A stretch of 64,000 bases of DNA from Vibrio sp. BS-M-Sm-2 (lineage in GTDB: Bacteria > Pseudomonadota > Gammaproteobacteria > Enterobacterales > Vibrionaceae): the NCBI RefSeq assembly GCF_041504345.1, contig NZ_CP167894.1, positions 1,984,001 to 2,048,000 of the forward strand, in the 5' to 3' direction. Positions 36,772 through 45,787 of the stretch are shown here, piece by piece; the stretch's first letter is position 1, and every line of letters begins with the position of its first letter. The position numbers and the translations under genes were made by a program. The notes below the pieces were generated by a model. That model had not been told where the DNA came from. It saw only the letters and a program-made list of their open reading frames with translations, and ran no database searches.

Positions 36772-37470
36772 TTGTCTTACGTTGAAGCCGACGCACTCAC
36801 CGCAGAAGTGGTCGCGGAATATTTACGTGATAACCCAGATTTTTTCCAAGACAGAAAAGATTTGGTTGATCGCCTTGCTATCAATAACGTTGAGCAGGGC
36901 GCTGTTTCTCTGGTTGAGATTCAGCTTAAACGCCAGCGTCATCGAATCGAAGAGCTTGAAGAAGAGATCACTGGCTTGATGTCGTTGGCGGCAAATAACG
37001 ATAAAACCTTCTATGAGTTTATGGATCTGCAAGCGCAAGTGCTGAAATGCAGTGACTTCATGCAGGTGATAAAGGCCGTTGAACAAAAAGCGTTAGACCT
37101 TGGGCTTAAGGCTCATGTTCGAATTCTTTCACAATCGGGTTTTTATCATTTAAGTGCTGAGGGCTACTCTAAGTTTTCGCTGAACCATTTCAATGGCAAA
37201 GATGCTTATCTTGGGCGCTTGAGAAAAGCCGACAGACACGATTTGTTTGGTGATTATCCAGTTCCAGAGCTAGGCTCTTATGTAGTACTACCGCTTGCTA
37301 AGCAGTCTCCATTGGGCTTGCTCGCCTTTTCTAGTGAAGAAGGCGGACATTTCCAACCCCATATGGATACGCTCTTTTTACGTCATTTAGCACTTGTTGT
37401 CGCTCATTTGGCGGACACCTTACCTTGGCAGATAAATAATGAGCCTAGAGCCCAAAATACCTCTTCCTAA
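36772..37470 (+). CDS. yigA: DUF484 family GAF-like protein (YigA)
   Basis: A 232-residue cytosolic protein of the DUF484 family, which has a helical N-terminal part with a coiled coil (LKRQRHRIEELEEEI) and a GAF-like C-terminal domain (YVVLPLAKQSPLGLLAFSSEE). Molecular function is unknown. The start codon is TTG, with AAGGA six bases before it. Its end overlaps the start of xerC by 32 bases, suggesting coupled translation. It sits between dapF and xerC as in E. coli. Confidence 0.9.
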   Translation: MSYVEADALTAEVVAEYLRDNPDFFQDRKDLVDRLAINNVEQGAVSLVEIQLKRQRHRIEELEEEITGLMSLAANNDKTFYEFMDLQAQVLKCSDFMQVIKAVEQKALDLGLKAHVRILSQSGFYHLSAEGYSKFSLNHFNGKDAYLGRLRKADRHDLFGDYPVPELGSYVVLPLAKQSPLGLLAFSSEEGGHFQPHMDTLFLRHLALVVAHLADTLPWQINNEPRAQNTSS

Positions 37471-38371
37471 CAGCCTTCAAAAGCCACTTTCTCGCTTCTA
37501 TGAGTATCTCAGAAGCGAGAAGGGACTCAGCCTACACACTCAACGTAATTACAAACAACAACTTGAAACTATGGCCGGTCATTTAGTCACGCTAGGGCTA
37601 AAGGATTGGGGCCAGGTCGATGCAGCGTGGGTAAGACAACTTGCCAGTAAAGGCATGCGTGAGGGAATGAAAGCAAGCAGCATTGCAACACGCTTATCTT
37701 CACTGCGCAGTTTCTTTGATTTTCTTGTGTTGCGTGGAGAAATGACGGCCAATCCAGCCAAAGGTGTTTCTGCTCCACGTAAACAGCGTCCTCTGCCTAA
37801 AAACCTCGATGTTGATGAGGTTGGACAGTTGCTTGATGTTAACGAGGACGACCCACTGTCGATTCGTGACCGCGCGATGATGGAAGTGATGTATGGCGCT
37901 GGGTTACGACTGGCAGAACTGGTCGGTATTAACCTCAAAGATGTGTTGGGTCGCCAGGGTGAAATCCGAGTCATCGGTAAAGGCGATAAAGAACGCAAAG
38001 CGCCTTTTTCTGGTTTAGCTAAAGAGTGGGTCGATAAATGGCTTAAAGTTCGTGGTGAGTTGGCTTCACCGGGTGAAACCGCACTGTTTGTCTCGAAGTT
38101 AGGGACTCGTATTTCTCATCGAAGCGTGCAAAAACGTATGGAAGAGTGGGGAAAGAAGCAATCTGTCGCGAGCCACATCAGCCCGCATAAACTGCGTCAC
38201 TCCTTTGCAACGCATGTGCTAGAGTCGAGCCAAAACCTTCGTGCTGTTCAAGAATTGCTTGGCCATGAAAACATCTCGACGACCCAAGTGTATACCCACT
38301 TAGATTTCCAACACTTAGCACAAGCTTATGATCAGGCTCACCCGAGAGCGCGTAAGAAGAACAAAGATTAG
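37439..38371 (+). CDS. xerC: Tyrosine recombinase XerC
   Basis: Site-specific recombinase that, with XerD, resolves chromosome dimers at dif. 310 residues. The N-terminal SAM-like DNA-binding domain (LSLHTQRNYKQQLETM) is followed by the catalytic domain. The catalytic set is visible: Arg in GAGLRLAEL, Lys in IGKGDKER, His and Arg in HKLRHSFATH, His in LLGHENISTT and Tyr in VYTHLDF. It overlaps the DUF484 gene. The dapF-xerC-yigB context distinguishes it from XerD and from integron integrases. No dif site was seen here. Confidence 0.96.
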   Translation: MSLEPKIPLPNSLQKPLSRFYEYLRSEKGLSLHTQRNYKQQLETMAGHLVTLGLKDWGQVDAAWVRQLASKGMREGMKASSIATRLSSLRSFFDFLVLRGEMTANPAKGVSAPRKQRPLPKNLDVDEVGQLLDVNEDDPLSIRDRAMMEVMYGAGLRLAELVGINLKDVLGRQGEIRVIGKGDKERKAPFSGLAKEWVDKWLKVRGELASPGETALFVSKLGTRISHRSVQKRMEEWGKKQSVASHISPHKLRHSFATHVLESSQNLRAVQELLGHENISTTQVYTHLDFQHLAQAYDQAHPRARKKNKD

Positions 38372-38386
38372 ATTTAAGGGTTTACT

Positions 38387-39103
38387 ATGCGAATTTATCG
38401 AGGGTTAAAGCCCATCAAAGCCATGACCTTTGACTTAGATGACACCCTGTATGACAACTGGCCTGTGATCATGAAGGTTGAGAAGGAGATGGCACAGTGG
38501 CTTTATCAAAAGCACCCAGTGTCGGCTTCTTTATCGCTCGAAGAGTGGCAGGGCATTAAGCAGCAAATCGCCTCTGAAAACCCAGCTTTGAAACATGATG
38601 TCACAGTATGGCGTGAAACTCAGATTAAAAGTGGTTTGCTGCAATTGGGTTATTCTCAGCAGCAAGCAGAACAAGCGGCTCGAGAAGGTATTGAGCATGC
38701 ATTATGGCTACGTAATCAAGTCAATGTTCCTGACGAAACGCATCGTGTGATGACTGAGCTTAGTCAAGGCATTCCTCTAGTTGCGATTACTAATGGTAAT
38801 GTCGACCCACACAAAATTGGCTTAGGGCAGTACTTTCAATTAATCCTTAAAGCTGGCCCTGATGGAAGAGCTAAACCCTGCCCAGATATGTTTGAAAAAG
38901 CTCAGCAACACCTAGATTGTGACGCTGAGAATATTCTTCATGTTGGTGATCACCTCAAAACGGATGTCTATGGAGCCAAGCAAAATGGCTTCCAAGCGTG
39001 CTGGTTTAATGACACTGGTTCCAATTTATACCTCTCTTCGAAGGCGAGCGTGCTCCCTGATGTTGAAATAGACCAACTTAGCGATCTTATGCGACTAATT
39101 TAA
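38387..39103 (+). CDS. yigB: HAD-family phosphatase YigB
   Basis: Haloacid-dehalogenase-like hydrolase, 238 residues. Motif I is FDLDDTLYDN, motif II is ITNGN, and motif IV is HVGDHLKTDVYGA. In E. coli YigB dephosphorylates the riboflavin precursor 5-amino-6-(5-phospho-D-ribitylamino)uracil and also pyridoxal phosphate and other small substrates. It follows xerC by 15 bases and probably ends the lptM-to-yigB operon. uvrD, next in E. coli, is absent here. Confidence 0.93.
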   Translation: MRIYRGLKPIKAMTFDLDDTLYDNWPVIMKVEKEMAQWLYQKHPVSASLSLEEWQGIKQQIASENPALKHDVTVWRETQIKSGLLQLGYSQQQAEQAAREGIEHALWLRNQVNVPDETHRVMTELSQGIPLVAITNGNVDPHKIGLGQYFQLILKAGPDGRAKPCPDMFEKAQQHLDCDAENILHVGDHLKTDVYGAKQNGFQACWFNDTGSNLYLSSKASVLPDVEIDQLSDLMRLI

Positions 39104-39272
39104 TGGCTTGGTAAGCTTATTGTGTCGCATTTATGATAGTGAATTGTTACATTAGTCGCCTATAAAAGCCTGATTAGGCTAGGATAATTGGCGGCTACTT
39201 TTTATCGATTCATTTCAGTCATAGCAGTGGTTGCGGGTTCTCTACTCCATTAGAATTTGAACAAGGGTTGGC

Positions 39273-41771
39273 ATGCAAACATTTACATTTCTCGCAAATA
39301 CTGAGGCGTTGTTTAGAGCTCAACTTGATCAGCGAGAATGGTGTGACAGCAAACAGTACCTTATCCAAATTTTCTCAGCTCAATCTTCAGATCTAGCTCG
39401 TCAAATCGCGAGTGTCGCTCTCAATCGTTTAAACAATGCGACGCTAATTGGTCAGAGTGCTCGTCATGTTATCTGTGATAATTGCCTTGAAAGTGCATGC
39501 ACCTTAGTCATCATCAGTGAGTTCAACGAAACCCATCTAACCTCGGCAGTCCAGCCTTTTACGGGTAATCCAAATCAAGATAGCCAAGACTTAGCTTTGC
39601 AACTGCACCTTACCGAAGGCACCAAAACGGTCATCAGTTTGTGCGATCAGGTCGAAGGGCGTGATTACCCTATCTATAGCGCTTTTGAAAACCTGCCTTA
39701 CGCATTGCCGATTGCTGGTGGACTGTGCCATGAGAATGAATTTGGCCGTTGGGTTATGTATAACGAGCAAACCTACCAGCATGCCTGTGTTGCTGTGGCT
39801 CTGACTAACCCAAGATTGAAGGTTTGGTCGGATGCGTACTCTGAGTGGAACCCGATTGGGATGAAACTGCGAGTCACACATGCGGTCGGAAATCGCTTAT
39901 ACGCGTTGAATGACAAGCCGGCGATTGAAGTATTCAAACATTACCTTGCGGATGGCAAAGACCTTCCTTTTAGCCAACTGATGAGCTTTCCACTTTATCG
40001 AGAACTTGGCAGAAAGAAGGGTATTTCAACACCTCTACGCATTAATGATGATGGCAGTATCGAGTTTGATAGCCCTTGGCATGTCGGTGAAGAGGCGCAG
40101 TTTTGTTATAACCACCCCTCTTTGACCGCGGAAAAGGTGCGTCACGGTGCCGAGATGCTAGCCATGCATCAGCCTGAGTCGGTGATCATCTATAATTGTG
40201 TATCTCGACTTGAGTTTATCGACAGTAAACTTGAGCTTAAGCCATTTGAAGGGATAGTGAATACATGTGGTGCCTACTGTATGGGTGAGCTATACCGCAA
40301 TGAAGACCGCCAAGAGATACTGCACCACAGCCTGACTTATATCGCTATGCGCGAGTCTGACGAGGTTAAAGAGTTTCGTTGTGAAGATTTTCAGTGTGGC
40401 TCAACAGTGTCACCATTGCTTAACTTGGTCAGAAATGCAGTCGCTGATCTCGACAGTATGAATACCCAGATGGAGAAAAAACTCCATCAACAAGCGCGTC
40501 GCTTAACCGAGAGCTATCGCATTGACTCACGCACTGGCTTACCGAACCGTATTGTACTGAAGGAGCGCCTCAATACGATTCTATTTAGTGAACACTTACT
40601 CACGTTAAAGCTCACGAATTTCCATCAAGTTAACGAAAAATACGGCTATCAGGTGGGTGACCAGTTACTGCTTGACCTGTCTAATCACTTTATTGAGCGA
40701 TTGCAGCTTCGTGTCGTGAAGGAGCCTCGCGTGAAGGTTGAGCTGTTCAGTATTGGGGTCGGAGAGTGGGCGATTATCTTTAACGCCAGTGTTGGTAGTA
40801 CAAAAATAAAAGAAGGTTTCGTTGAGTTCGCCGATGACATCGAACACATAAATTTTGAGCCATATGGTTTGGCTGATATTGATTACCTGTCTGTTTCTCT
40901 GTGTGGCGGCTTTGCTAGTCGTTGTGATTTCTTAACCGACAGCGGTGACGAGATCTTATTGAAAGCGATCGAAGCTCGACGTTATGGGGTGCGGAACAAT
41001 ACCCACATCACCAATGCCAAAGACATTCAGGTGAGCGAAGAGGACCGCAAAGAGCAGCTCGGTTGGTTGAGCTGTGTGAGCCGTGCGATTTTAGATCAGA
41101 ACATCATTACCTACTCTCAGCCGATTGTGGAATCGGGCACTCACGAAATGATTGGCCAAGAGTGTTTAGTCAGAATCATGGAGTCGGACGGTACTATTGT
41201 GGCACCAGGAAAGTTCTTACCTATCATTGCCGACACGCACCTCTACACACGCCTTAGTCGACATATGATTAAGAGCACTATCGGTTATATGGCGGATAAA
41301 CAGAGTTCGTTCTCTATCAATCTATCCCCACAAGATTTGTTGAGTGACAAGACGCTTGAGGTACTCGAGGCTGCGATCAGTGGTATGAACGATCCCACTC
41401 GACTTGGCTTAGAGGTTTTGGAATCTGAGCAAATCAAGGATTATGGCCGCATGATAGAGGTGTGTGATCACTTCCGTGCACTCGGGGCGAGAATCATTGT
41501 TGATGATTTTGGCTCTGGTTACTCCAATATTGATGAGATCATTAAGCTTGAGCCACAGATTATTAAGCTCGACGGTAGCTTGATTCGTAATATCGACAAA
41601 GACCAAAAACAAAGAAATATCGCTTCTCAGTTGGTTCGCTTATGCCAAGTGTTCAATGCTAAGACGGTTGCTGAATTTGTCCATAACCAACAGGTTTGTG
41701 AGATAGCAGAACAAATGGGTGTCGATTATCTGCAGGGTTATTACTTTGGTGAGCCTAAGCGATTGTTTTAG
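39273..41771 (+). CDS. FIST sensor protein with degenerate GGDEF and EAL domains, copy 1
   Basis: An 832-residue cytosolic signalling protein. Residues 1 to about 380 resemble the FIST_N and FIST_C sensor domains, thought to bind small ligands such as amino acids. A GGDEF fold follows (RTGLPNRIVLKERL near 420), but its active-site loop is GVGEW near 495, so cyclase activity is unlikely. The EAL domain has ECL (about 630), SINLSPQ, LEVLE, DDFGSGYSN (about 743), KLDGSLI and VAEFV, so it could be an active c-di-GMP phosphodiesterase. It is followed by a close paralogue. No membrane segment. The start ATG at 39273 follows AAGGGTTGGC. Confidence 0.9.
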   Translation: MQTFTFLANTEALFRAQLDQREWCDSKQYLIQIFSAQSSDLARQIASVALNRLNNATLIGQSARHVICDNCLESACTLVIISEFNETHLTSAVQPFTGNPNQDSQDLALQLHLTEGTKTVISLCDQVEGRDYPIYSAFENLPYALPIAGGLCHENEFGRWVMYNEQTYQHACVAVALTNPRLKVWSDAYSEWNPIGMKLRVTHAVGNRLYALNDKPAIEVFKHYLADGKDLPFSQLMSFPLYRELGRKKGISTPLRINDDGSIEFDSPWHVGEEAQFCYNHPSLTAEKVRHGAEMLAMHQPESVIIYNCVSRLEFIDSKLELKPFEGIVNTCGAYCMGELYRNEDRQEILHHSLTYIAMRESDEVKEFRCEDFQCGSTVSPLLNLVRNAVADLDSMNTQMEKKLHQQARRLTESYRIDSRTGLPNRIVLKERLNTILFSEHLLTLKLTNFHQVNEKYGYQVGDQLLLDLSNHFIERLQLRVVKEPRVKVELFSIGVGEWAIIFNASVGSTKIKEGFVEFADDIEHINFEPYGLADIDYLSVSLCGGFASRCDFLTDSGDEILLKAIEARRYGVRNNTHITNAKDIQVSEEDRKEQLGWLSCVSRAILDQNIITYSQPIVESGTHEMIGQECLVRIMESDGTIVAPGKFLPIIADTHLYTRLSRHMIKSTIGYMADKQSSFSINLSPQDLLSDKTLEVLEAAISGMNDPTRLGLEVLESEQIKDYGRMIEVCDHFRALGARIIVDDFGSGYSNIDEIIKLEPQIIKLDGSLIRNIDKDQKQRNIASQLVRLCQVFNAKTVAEFVHNQQVCEIAEQMGVDYLQGYYFGEPKRLF

Positions 41772-41957
41772 TTATTAAAACTAATGGGTTCTCATGCCGG
41801 CTGGCTTCGAAAATGCTCAATCACCATTGATGTCTGCTTTGTGGTGGAATAAGTGATGTCTAACTAACGTCACATTATTTATAAGACGATTGTAAGTATT
41901 CCGTGCAAGCCTTATCTATAATAAGCACAATAACAAATCATTAACCTAGCGATTAAT

Positions 41958-44444
41958 GTGAATATGCAGTCGACTTCTCTCCTGATACAAGACATTGAGC
42001 AAACCCAACGTGAATTGGAAAAGATAGATTTTCATCAACACGAAAGCCTACTAATTCAGGTGTTTTCGTCTTTCGAGAAGGGTTCTGTTGCGGCTGCCTG
42101 CCAAGTGATTCAATCGACTTTCCCCAATGCCAAACTGATTGGTTGCAGTGCTAACCACTACATCAGCCAAGGCGTCATCCTGCACCAAGGTCTTTATCTG
42201 ATTGTTACCCGTTTTGACGCGACGTCTTACTCTTGTGGTGTTGTCGAATATAGCGAGCAACCATTGGTCGATAGCCACGCTATGTGGCAACAGCTTGAGT
42301 GCAATGATAATACTCAAAGCATCATCTGTTTCGCAGACCGCTTGCAGATAAATAACCGAGTTCTATTTTCAGCGTTTGAGCAGTCGAGATATTTATTACC
42401 TATCTGTGGTGGTGCATCGACCATCACAGATAATGGACGATGGGTGATGCTAAACGGTATTTGCTATGAAAATGCCTATGTGATGTTGGCGCTGCACAGT
42501 GCAGAGCTATCCATCACTAAAGGTTATTTCACTGAATGGAACCCTATTGGCCGGACTTTCCGAGTGACAGGAGCCCAAGATAACTGGTTGGTTGAATTGG
42601 ATGGTATACCTGTTCGTGAGCTCTACAATCGTTACCTCGCTGATGGCCTTGAATTGCCTTTTGAGCAACTGCATAATTTTCCTTTGATGGTTGGTGATCC
42701 GAAAGAGCAAAGGATTCACTTACCGCTCAAGGTGACGGAATATGGAGAGATAGAGTTCAGTGGCCAATTCCAAGTGGGTGATGAGGTCCGGTTTTGTTAT
42801 GACCATCCCTCATTGACCCTGGAGCAGGTCCGACTGGGGGTTCAACAGCTTGCCTCTCATAAGCCGGAACAGTTTTTTATCTATAACTGTATCTCTCGCA
42901 TCGACTTTATTGATGGCAACCAAGAGGTTGAGGTTTTCCAGAAGCTGGCCGACAGCTATGGCGTGTACTGCATGGGAGAACTCTATCAAGAGAATGATCA
43001 ACAGCGAATCTTGCACCATAGCCTCACTTACCTCGCATTAAGAGAAGGCGAGGGTAAGGTAGTATTGCCATTAGATACACAACCCGCGACCAATATATCC
43101 CCTCTGTTTTCATTGATCCGAAATGCACTGCTTGATGTCGATGACATGAACAACAGCATGGCGAGTAAGATTCAGCAACAAGCTACCGCATTAACGGCGA
43201 GCTACCGAATTGATCACCGTACTGGCTTGCCTAATCGAAGTGTATTGCGTGAGAAGCTGTCGAAGATGAGCAGTGATAGCCACTTGTTAGCTTTGAAGGT
43301 CACGACCTTTGGTCAGATCAATGAAAAGTACGGCTATCGAGTGGGTGACAAGCTTCTGCATGACTTGAGTGAGTATTTTCAAAAGGCGCTGTGGCAGTTC
43401 TTTGATGAGGGATGTCAGCTCTACAGTATCGGTATTGGTGAGTGGGCAGTGGTGTTCGATAGCTGGGCGAGCCAAGAACATATTCATCAGCGATTCTCGG
43501 AGTTTGCCGATCAAACCGAGCATGTAAATTTCGAACCTACAGGTTTACCCGATATTGATTACTTGTCGGTGTCTATCTGTGCGGGTATTGCTAGCCGTCG
43601 AGATTTCCCAACGACCTCTATTGATGACTTATTATTGAAGGCGATTGATGCGAGGCGCAGTGCCGTCAGCCAGAATAAACACTTAGTGAGTGCTAAGACG
43701 TTAATTCAACTGGAGAAGCATCGCCAAGAACAACTTGGTTGGTTGTCGTGCGTGAGTCGTGCTGTGCTTAATCAGAATATTGTGGCGTGTTCTCAACCGA
43801 TTGTTTCGGCGCATAGCCATCAGGTAGAGAGCTACGAGTGCTTGGTTCGAATTGAAGAAGACGGTCAGTTGATTGCACCGGGTAAGTTTTTGCCAATCAT
43901 AGAAGGAACGCACCTCTATACACGCCTCAGTCGTCAGATGATAACGCGTACCTTTGATTTTATGAGTCAGCGAACCGATTCGTTCTCAATTAATTTAGCG
44001 CCACAAGATTTCAGCAATGAGAAAACCATTCTTCATCTTGAACAAGCCATCAAGAAAATCAGTCACCCACAGCGTATTGGTTTAGAAGTGCTGGAAACGG
44101 AACAAATTCAGGATTACGGTCGCTTGATTGAGGTGTGTAACCACTTCCGTGATCTTGGTGTGAATATTATTGTCGATGACTTTGGTTCAGGCTATTCGAA
44201 CATTGATGAGATATTGAAGCTAGAACCACAAGTCATAAAGCTTGATGGTAGTCTAATTCGCAATATCGATACGGATAAAAAGCAACGTAAGATAGCGCAA
44301 CAGCTGGTGAGCTTATGTCAGATTCTGAATGCTAAGACGGTGGCGGAGTTCGTACATAATGAACAGGTGTGTCGAATCGCAGAGGATATGGGTGTCGATT
44401 ACCTGCAAGGTTACTACTTTGGTCAGCCTCAACGCTTATTCTGA
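41958..44444 (+). CDS. FIST sensor protein with degenerate GGDEF and EAL domains, copy 2
   Basis: An 828-residue paralogue of the preceding protein, same domain order and similar throughout (for example EWNPIG, CYDHPSLT, YCMGELY, RTGLPNRSVLREKL). The GGDEF loop is GIGEW near 492, again non-canonical. The EAL domain keeps ECL (about 627), SINLAPQ, LEVLE, DDFGSGYSN (about 740), KLDGSLI and VAEFV. The start is GTG at 41958 or ATG at 41964; neither has a clear ribosome binding site. 186 bases separate the two genes, with room for a separate promoter. The N-terminal sensor halves are more divergent than the EAL halves, suggesting different ligands after duplication. Confidence 0.9.
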   Translation: MNMQSTSLLIQDIEQTQRELEKIDFHQHESLLIQVFSSFEKGSVAAACQVIQSTFPNAKLIGCSANHYISQGVILHQGLYLIVTRFDATSYSCGVVEYSEQPLVDSHAMWQQLECNDNTQSIICFADRLQINNRVLFSAFEQSRYLLPICGGASTITDNGRWVMLNGICYENAYVMLALHSAELSITKGYFTEWNPIGRTFRVTGAQDNWLVELDGIPVRELYNRYLADGLELPFEQLHNFPLMVGDPKEQRIHLPLKVTEYGEIEFSGQFQVGDEVRFCYDHPSLTLEQVRLGVQQLASHKPEQFFIYNCISRIDFIDGNQEVEVFQKLADSYGVYCMGELYQENDQQRILHHSLTYLALREGEGKVVLPLDTQPATNISPLFSLIRNALLDVDDMNNSMASKIQQQATALTASYRIDHRTGLPNRSVLREKLSKMSSDSHLLALKVTTFGQINEKYGYRVGDKLLHDLSEYFQKALWQFFDEGCQLYSIGIGEWAVVFDSWASQEHIHQRFSEFADQTEHVNFEPTGLPDIDYLSVSICAGIASRRDFPTTSIDDLLLKAIDARRSAVSQNKHLVSAKTLIQLEKHRQEQLGWLSCVSRAVLNQNIVACSQPIVSAHSHQVESYECLVRIEEDGQLIAPGKFLPIIEGTHLYTRLSRQMITRTFDFMSQRTDSFSINLAPQDFSNEKTILHLEQAIKKISHPQRIGLEVLETEQIQDYGRLIEVCNHFRDLGVNIIVDDFGSGYSNIDEILKLEPQVIKLDGSLIRNIDTDKKQRKIAQQLVSLCQILNAKTVAEFVHNEQVCRIAEDMGVDYLQGYYFGQPQRLF

Positions 44445-44533
44445 TAGGGAGAGTAAAATCTCTTTTCAACGAACAGCCAGAGTGTGCGTTTCACGTGAAA
44501 CACTAAATGGTTCAATAGATTAAAGTCCGATGT

Positions 44534-44564
44534 AAAAAGGGTGAGCTTATGGCTCACCCTTTTT
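44534..44564. terminator. Bidirectional terminator after the FIST-EAL pair
   Basis: AAAAAGGGTGAGC, a five-base loop, GCTCACCCTTTTT. It can also serve the converging DTW gene. Confidence 0.9.
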
Positions 44565-44624
44565 GTTTTTAGTATCTGTCCCGTCCTGAAATTTGTTTAT
44601 TGCCTTCCCGCGCGCCTATTTGGT

Positions 44625-45221
44625 CTATTTGAGGGCATGGCCACACTTGTCGGCATGGAATACCTTTAGATACTGTTGGTAGTAGTCATCAATGAGTTTG
44701 GCAGGTTCACCCTCACCTAAAGACTTGAGTAACTCAACGCCCACCTCGCAAGTACACAAGTGGCCACTGTCTTGATTACGGCGCAAGGTGTATGAAGATA
44801 CGCTAATGATGTCGAGGTGAACTTGTGGAACGGCTTGTAACCATGAGCTCTTGTTAAGCATCTTCTTCGCTTCTTGCCATGTGCCATCTAAGATGATGAA
44901 TAGCGGTTTACGACTCAGGGCTTGGGTCATCACAGCTTGCTGGCACTCGATACTTTTATCACTTGGGAATAACAGAAACGGTTGCCGTGTTTCATCGTCA
45001 AGCAGCGCCATTAGCTCCGCTGGTGGTGTTTTCCTTTGCCATACAAGGGACCGACACTGATCAAGGGATTGCTGAAGCAGCTTTCCGGTATTGGTATCGC
45101 GCGACAGTTCATTCTCATGAGTGAGCAGTACAAGATCGATTTGGCTTTCGACACTCGGTATCAGGTGACAAATACATTGGTGAGTGAAGCCACAACCAGG
45201 GCAAGCTTGTAGGTTACTCAT
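44625..45221 (-). CDS. tapT: DTW-domain tRNA-uridine aminocarboxypropyltransferase
   Basis: Related to E. coli YfiP/TapT, which adds the 3-amino-3-carboxypropyl group to uridine 47 of tRNA from SAM. 198 residues. The zinc-like N-terminal Cys cluster is CPGCGFTHQCIC. The DTW-type motif is ILDGTWQEAKKM, followed by SSYTLRRNQD and the CTCEVG segment. The substrate in this organism is inferred. It starts two bases after the stop of the upstream leftward gene, so it is probably in its transcript. Confidence 0.88.
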   Translation of the reverse strand: MSNLQACPGCGFTHQCICHLIPSVESQIDLVLLTHENELSRDTNTGKLLQQSLDQCRSLVWQRKTPPAELMALLDDETRQPFLLFPSDKSIECQQAVMTQALSRKPLFIILDGTWQEAKKMLNKSSWLQAVPQVHLDIISVSSYTLRRNQDSGHLCTCEVGVELLKSLGEGEPAKLIDDYYQQYLKVFHADKCGHALK

Positions 45222-45223
45222 GT

Positions 45224-45787
45224 TTACAGCTTAACCCCACTTTGTGCAGGTGAGACACCATCAGCAAACAAAACCACATCGCTGATGTCAGCATCATCTG
45301 CAATTGGAGCAACACTTGGGTTGAGTGGGTAGCTCACACCAGAGTATGACAATGTGTGTTTCGCTGGTGTTGCACCGCCGCCGCTGACATTGAAGACCAG
45401 ATCTTGCCAGCCGTGGTTTTGTGATTTACCTAAGCGTATGTCGCCCTTAACTAGTGTCACTCGGCTATTGAAGCGCCAATTATCTTGATGGTTTTCGAAA
45501 ATCAGCAGTGTACAGCCACCAGAACCACACCAATCGAGTTGGGCGAACAGCTCTTCTTTACCGTCGCCATTGAGGTCGTAGGTTAACCAGCGGTATTTGG
45601 TGTCGTCAGGTGAGCTGCTGTTGATCTTAAAATACTCGCGGATCGCTTGGTCAACTTTTTGATCAAGTTGATCACTGGAGTTCACCTGCTTTGCGGTTAG
45701 ATCAACGTTAGCGGTGGTGTTGACTTGCGCTTGTGCACTCTTAGCTTCTGAATAGCACCAGACCGCCATTGGCAATCGGGTAGACAA
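45224..45787 (-). CDS. Putative C-terminal domain of the upstream lipoprotein gene, out of frame
   Basis: A 187-residue frame without signal peptide, overlapping the end of the upstream gene by 47 bases, with only a weak TTG start and no ribosome binding site. Its content looks extracytoplasmic: KYRWLTYDLNGDGKEE, a Cys pair in LDWCGSGGCTLLIF, and VFNVSGGGATPAKHTL. The first residues before EAKSAQAQ read the same DNA as the last residues of the upstream protein. Taken together this suggests one longer lipoprotein interrupted by a single-base change near 45745-45760. A separate translation-coupled gene remains possible. Confidence 0.55.
   Translation of the reverse strand: MSTRLPMAVWCYSEAKSAQAQVNTTANVDLTAKQVNSSDQLDQKVDQAIREYFKINSSSPDDTKYRWLTYDLNGDGKEELFAQLDWCGSGGCTLLIFENHQDNWRFNSRVTLVKGDIRLGKSQNHGWQDLVFNVSGGGATPAKHTLSYSGVSYPLNPSVAPIADDADISDVVLFADGVSPAQSGVKL

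Noticed and set aside
37439..38371. Integron or phage integrase
   Set aside because: Gene order dapF-DUF484-xerC-yigB and the sequence fit chromosomal XerC; no attachment site or cassette repeats are near.
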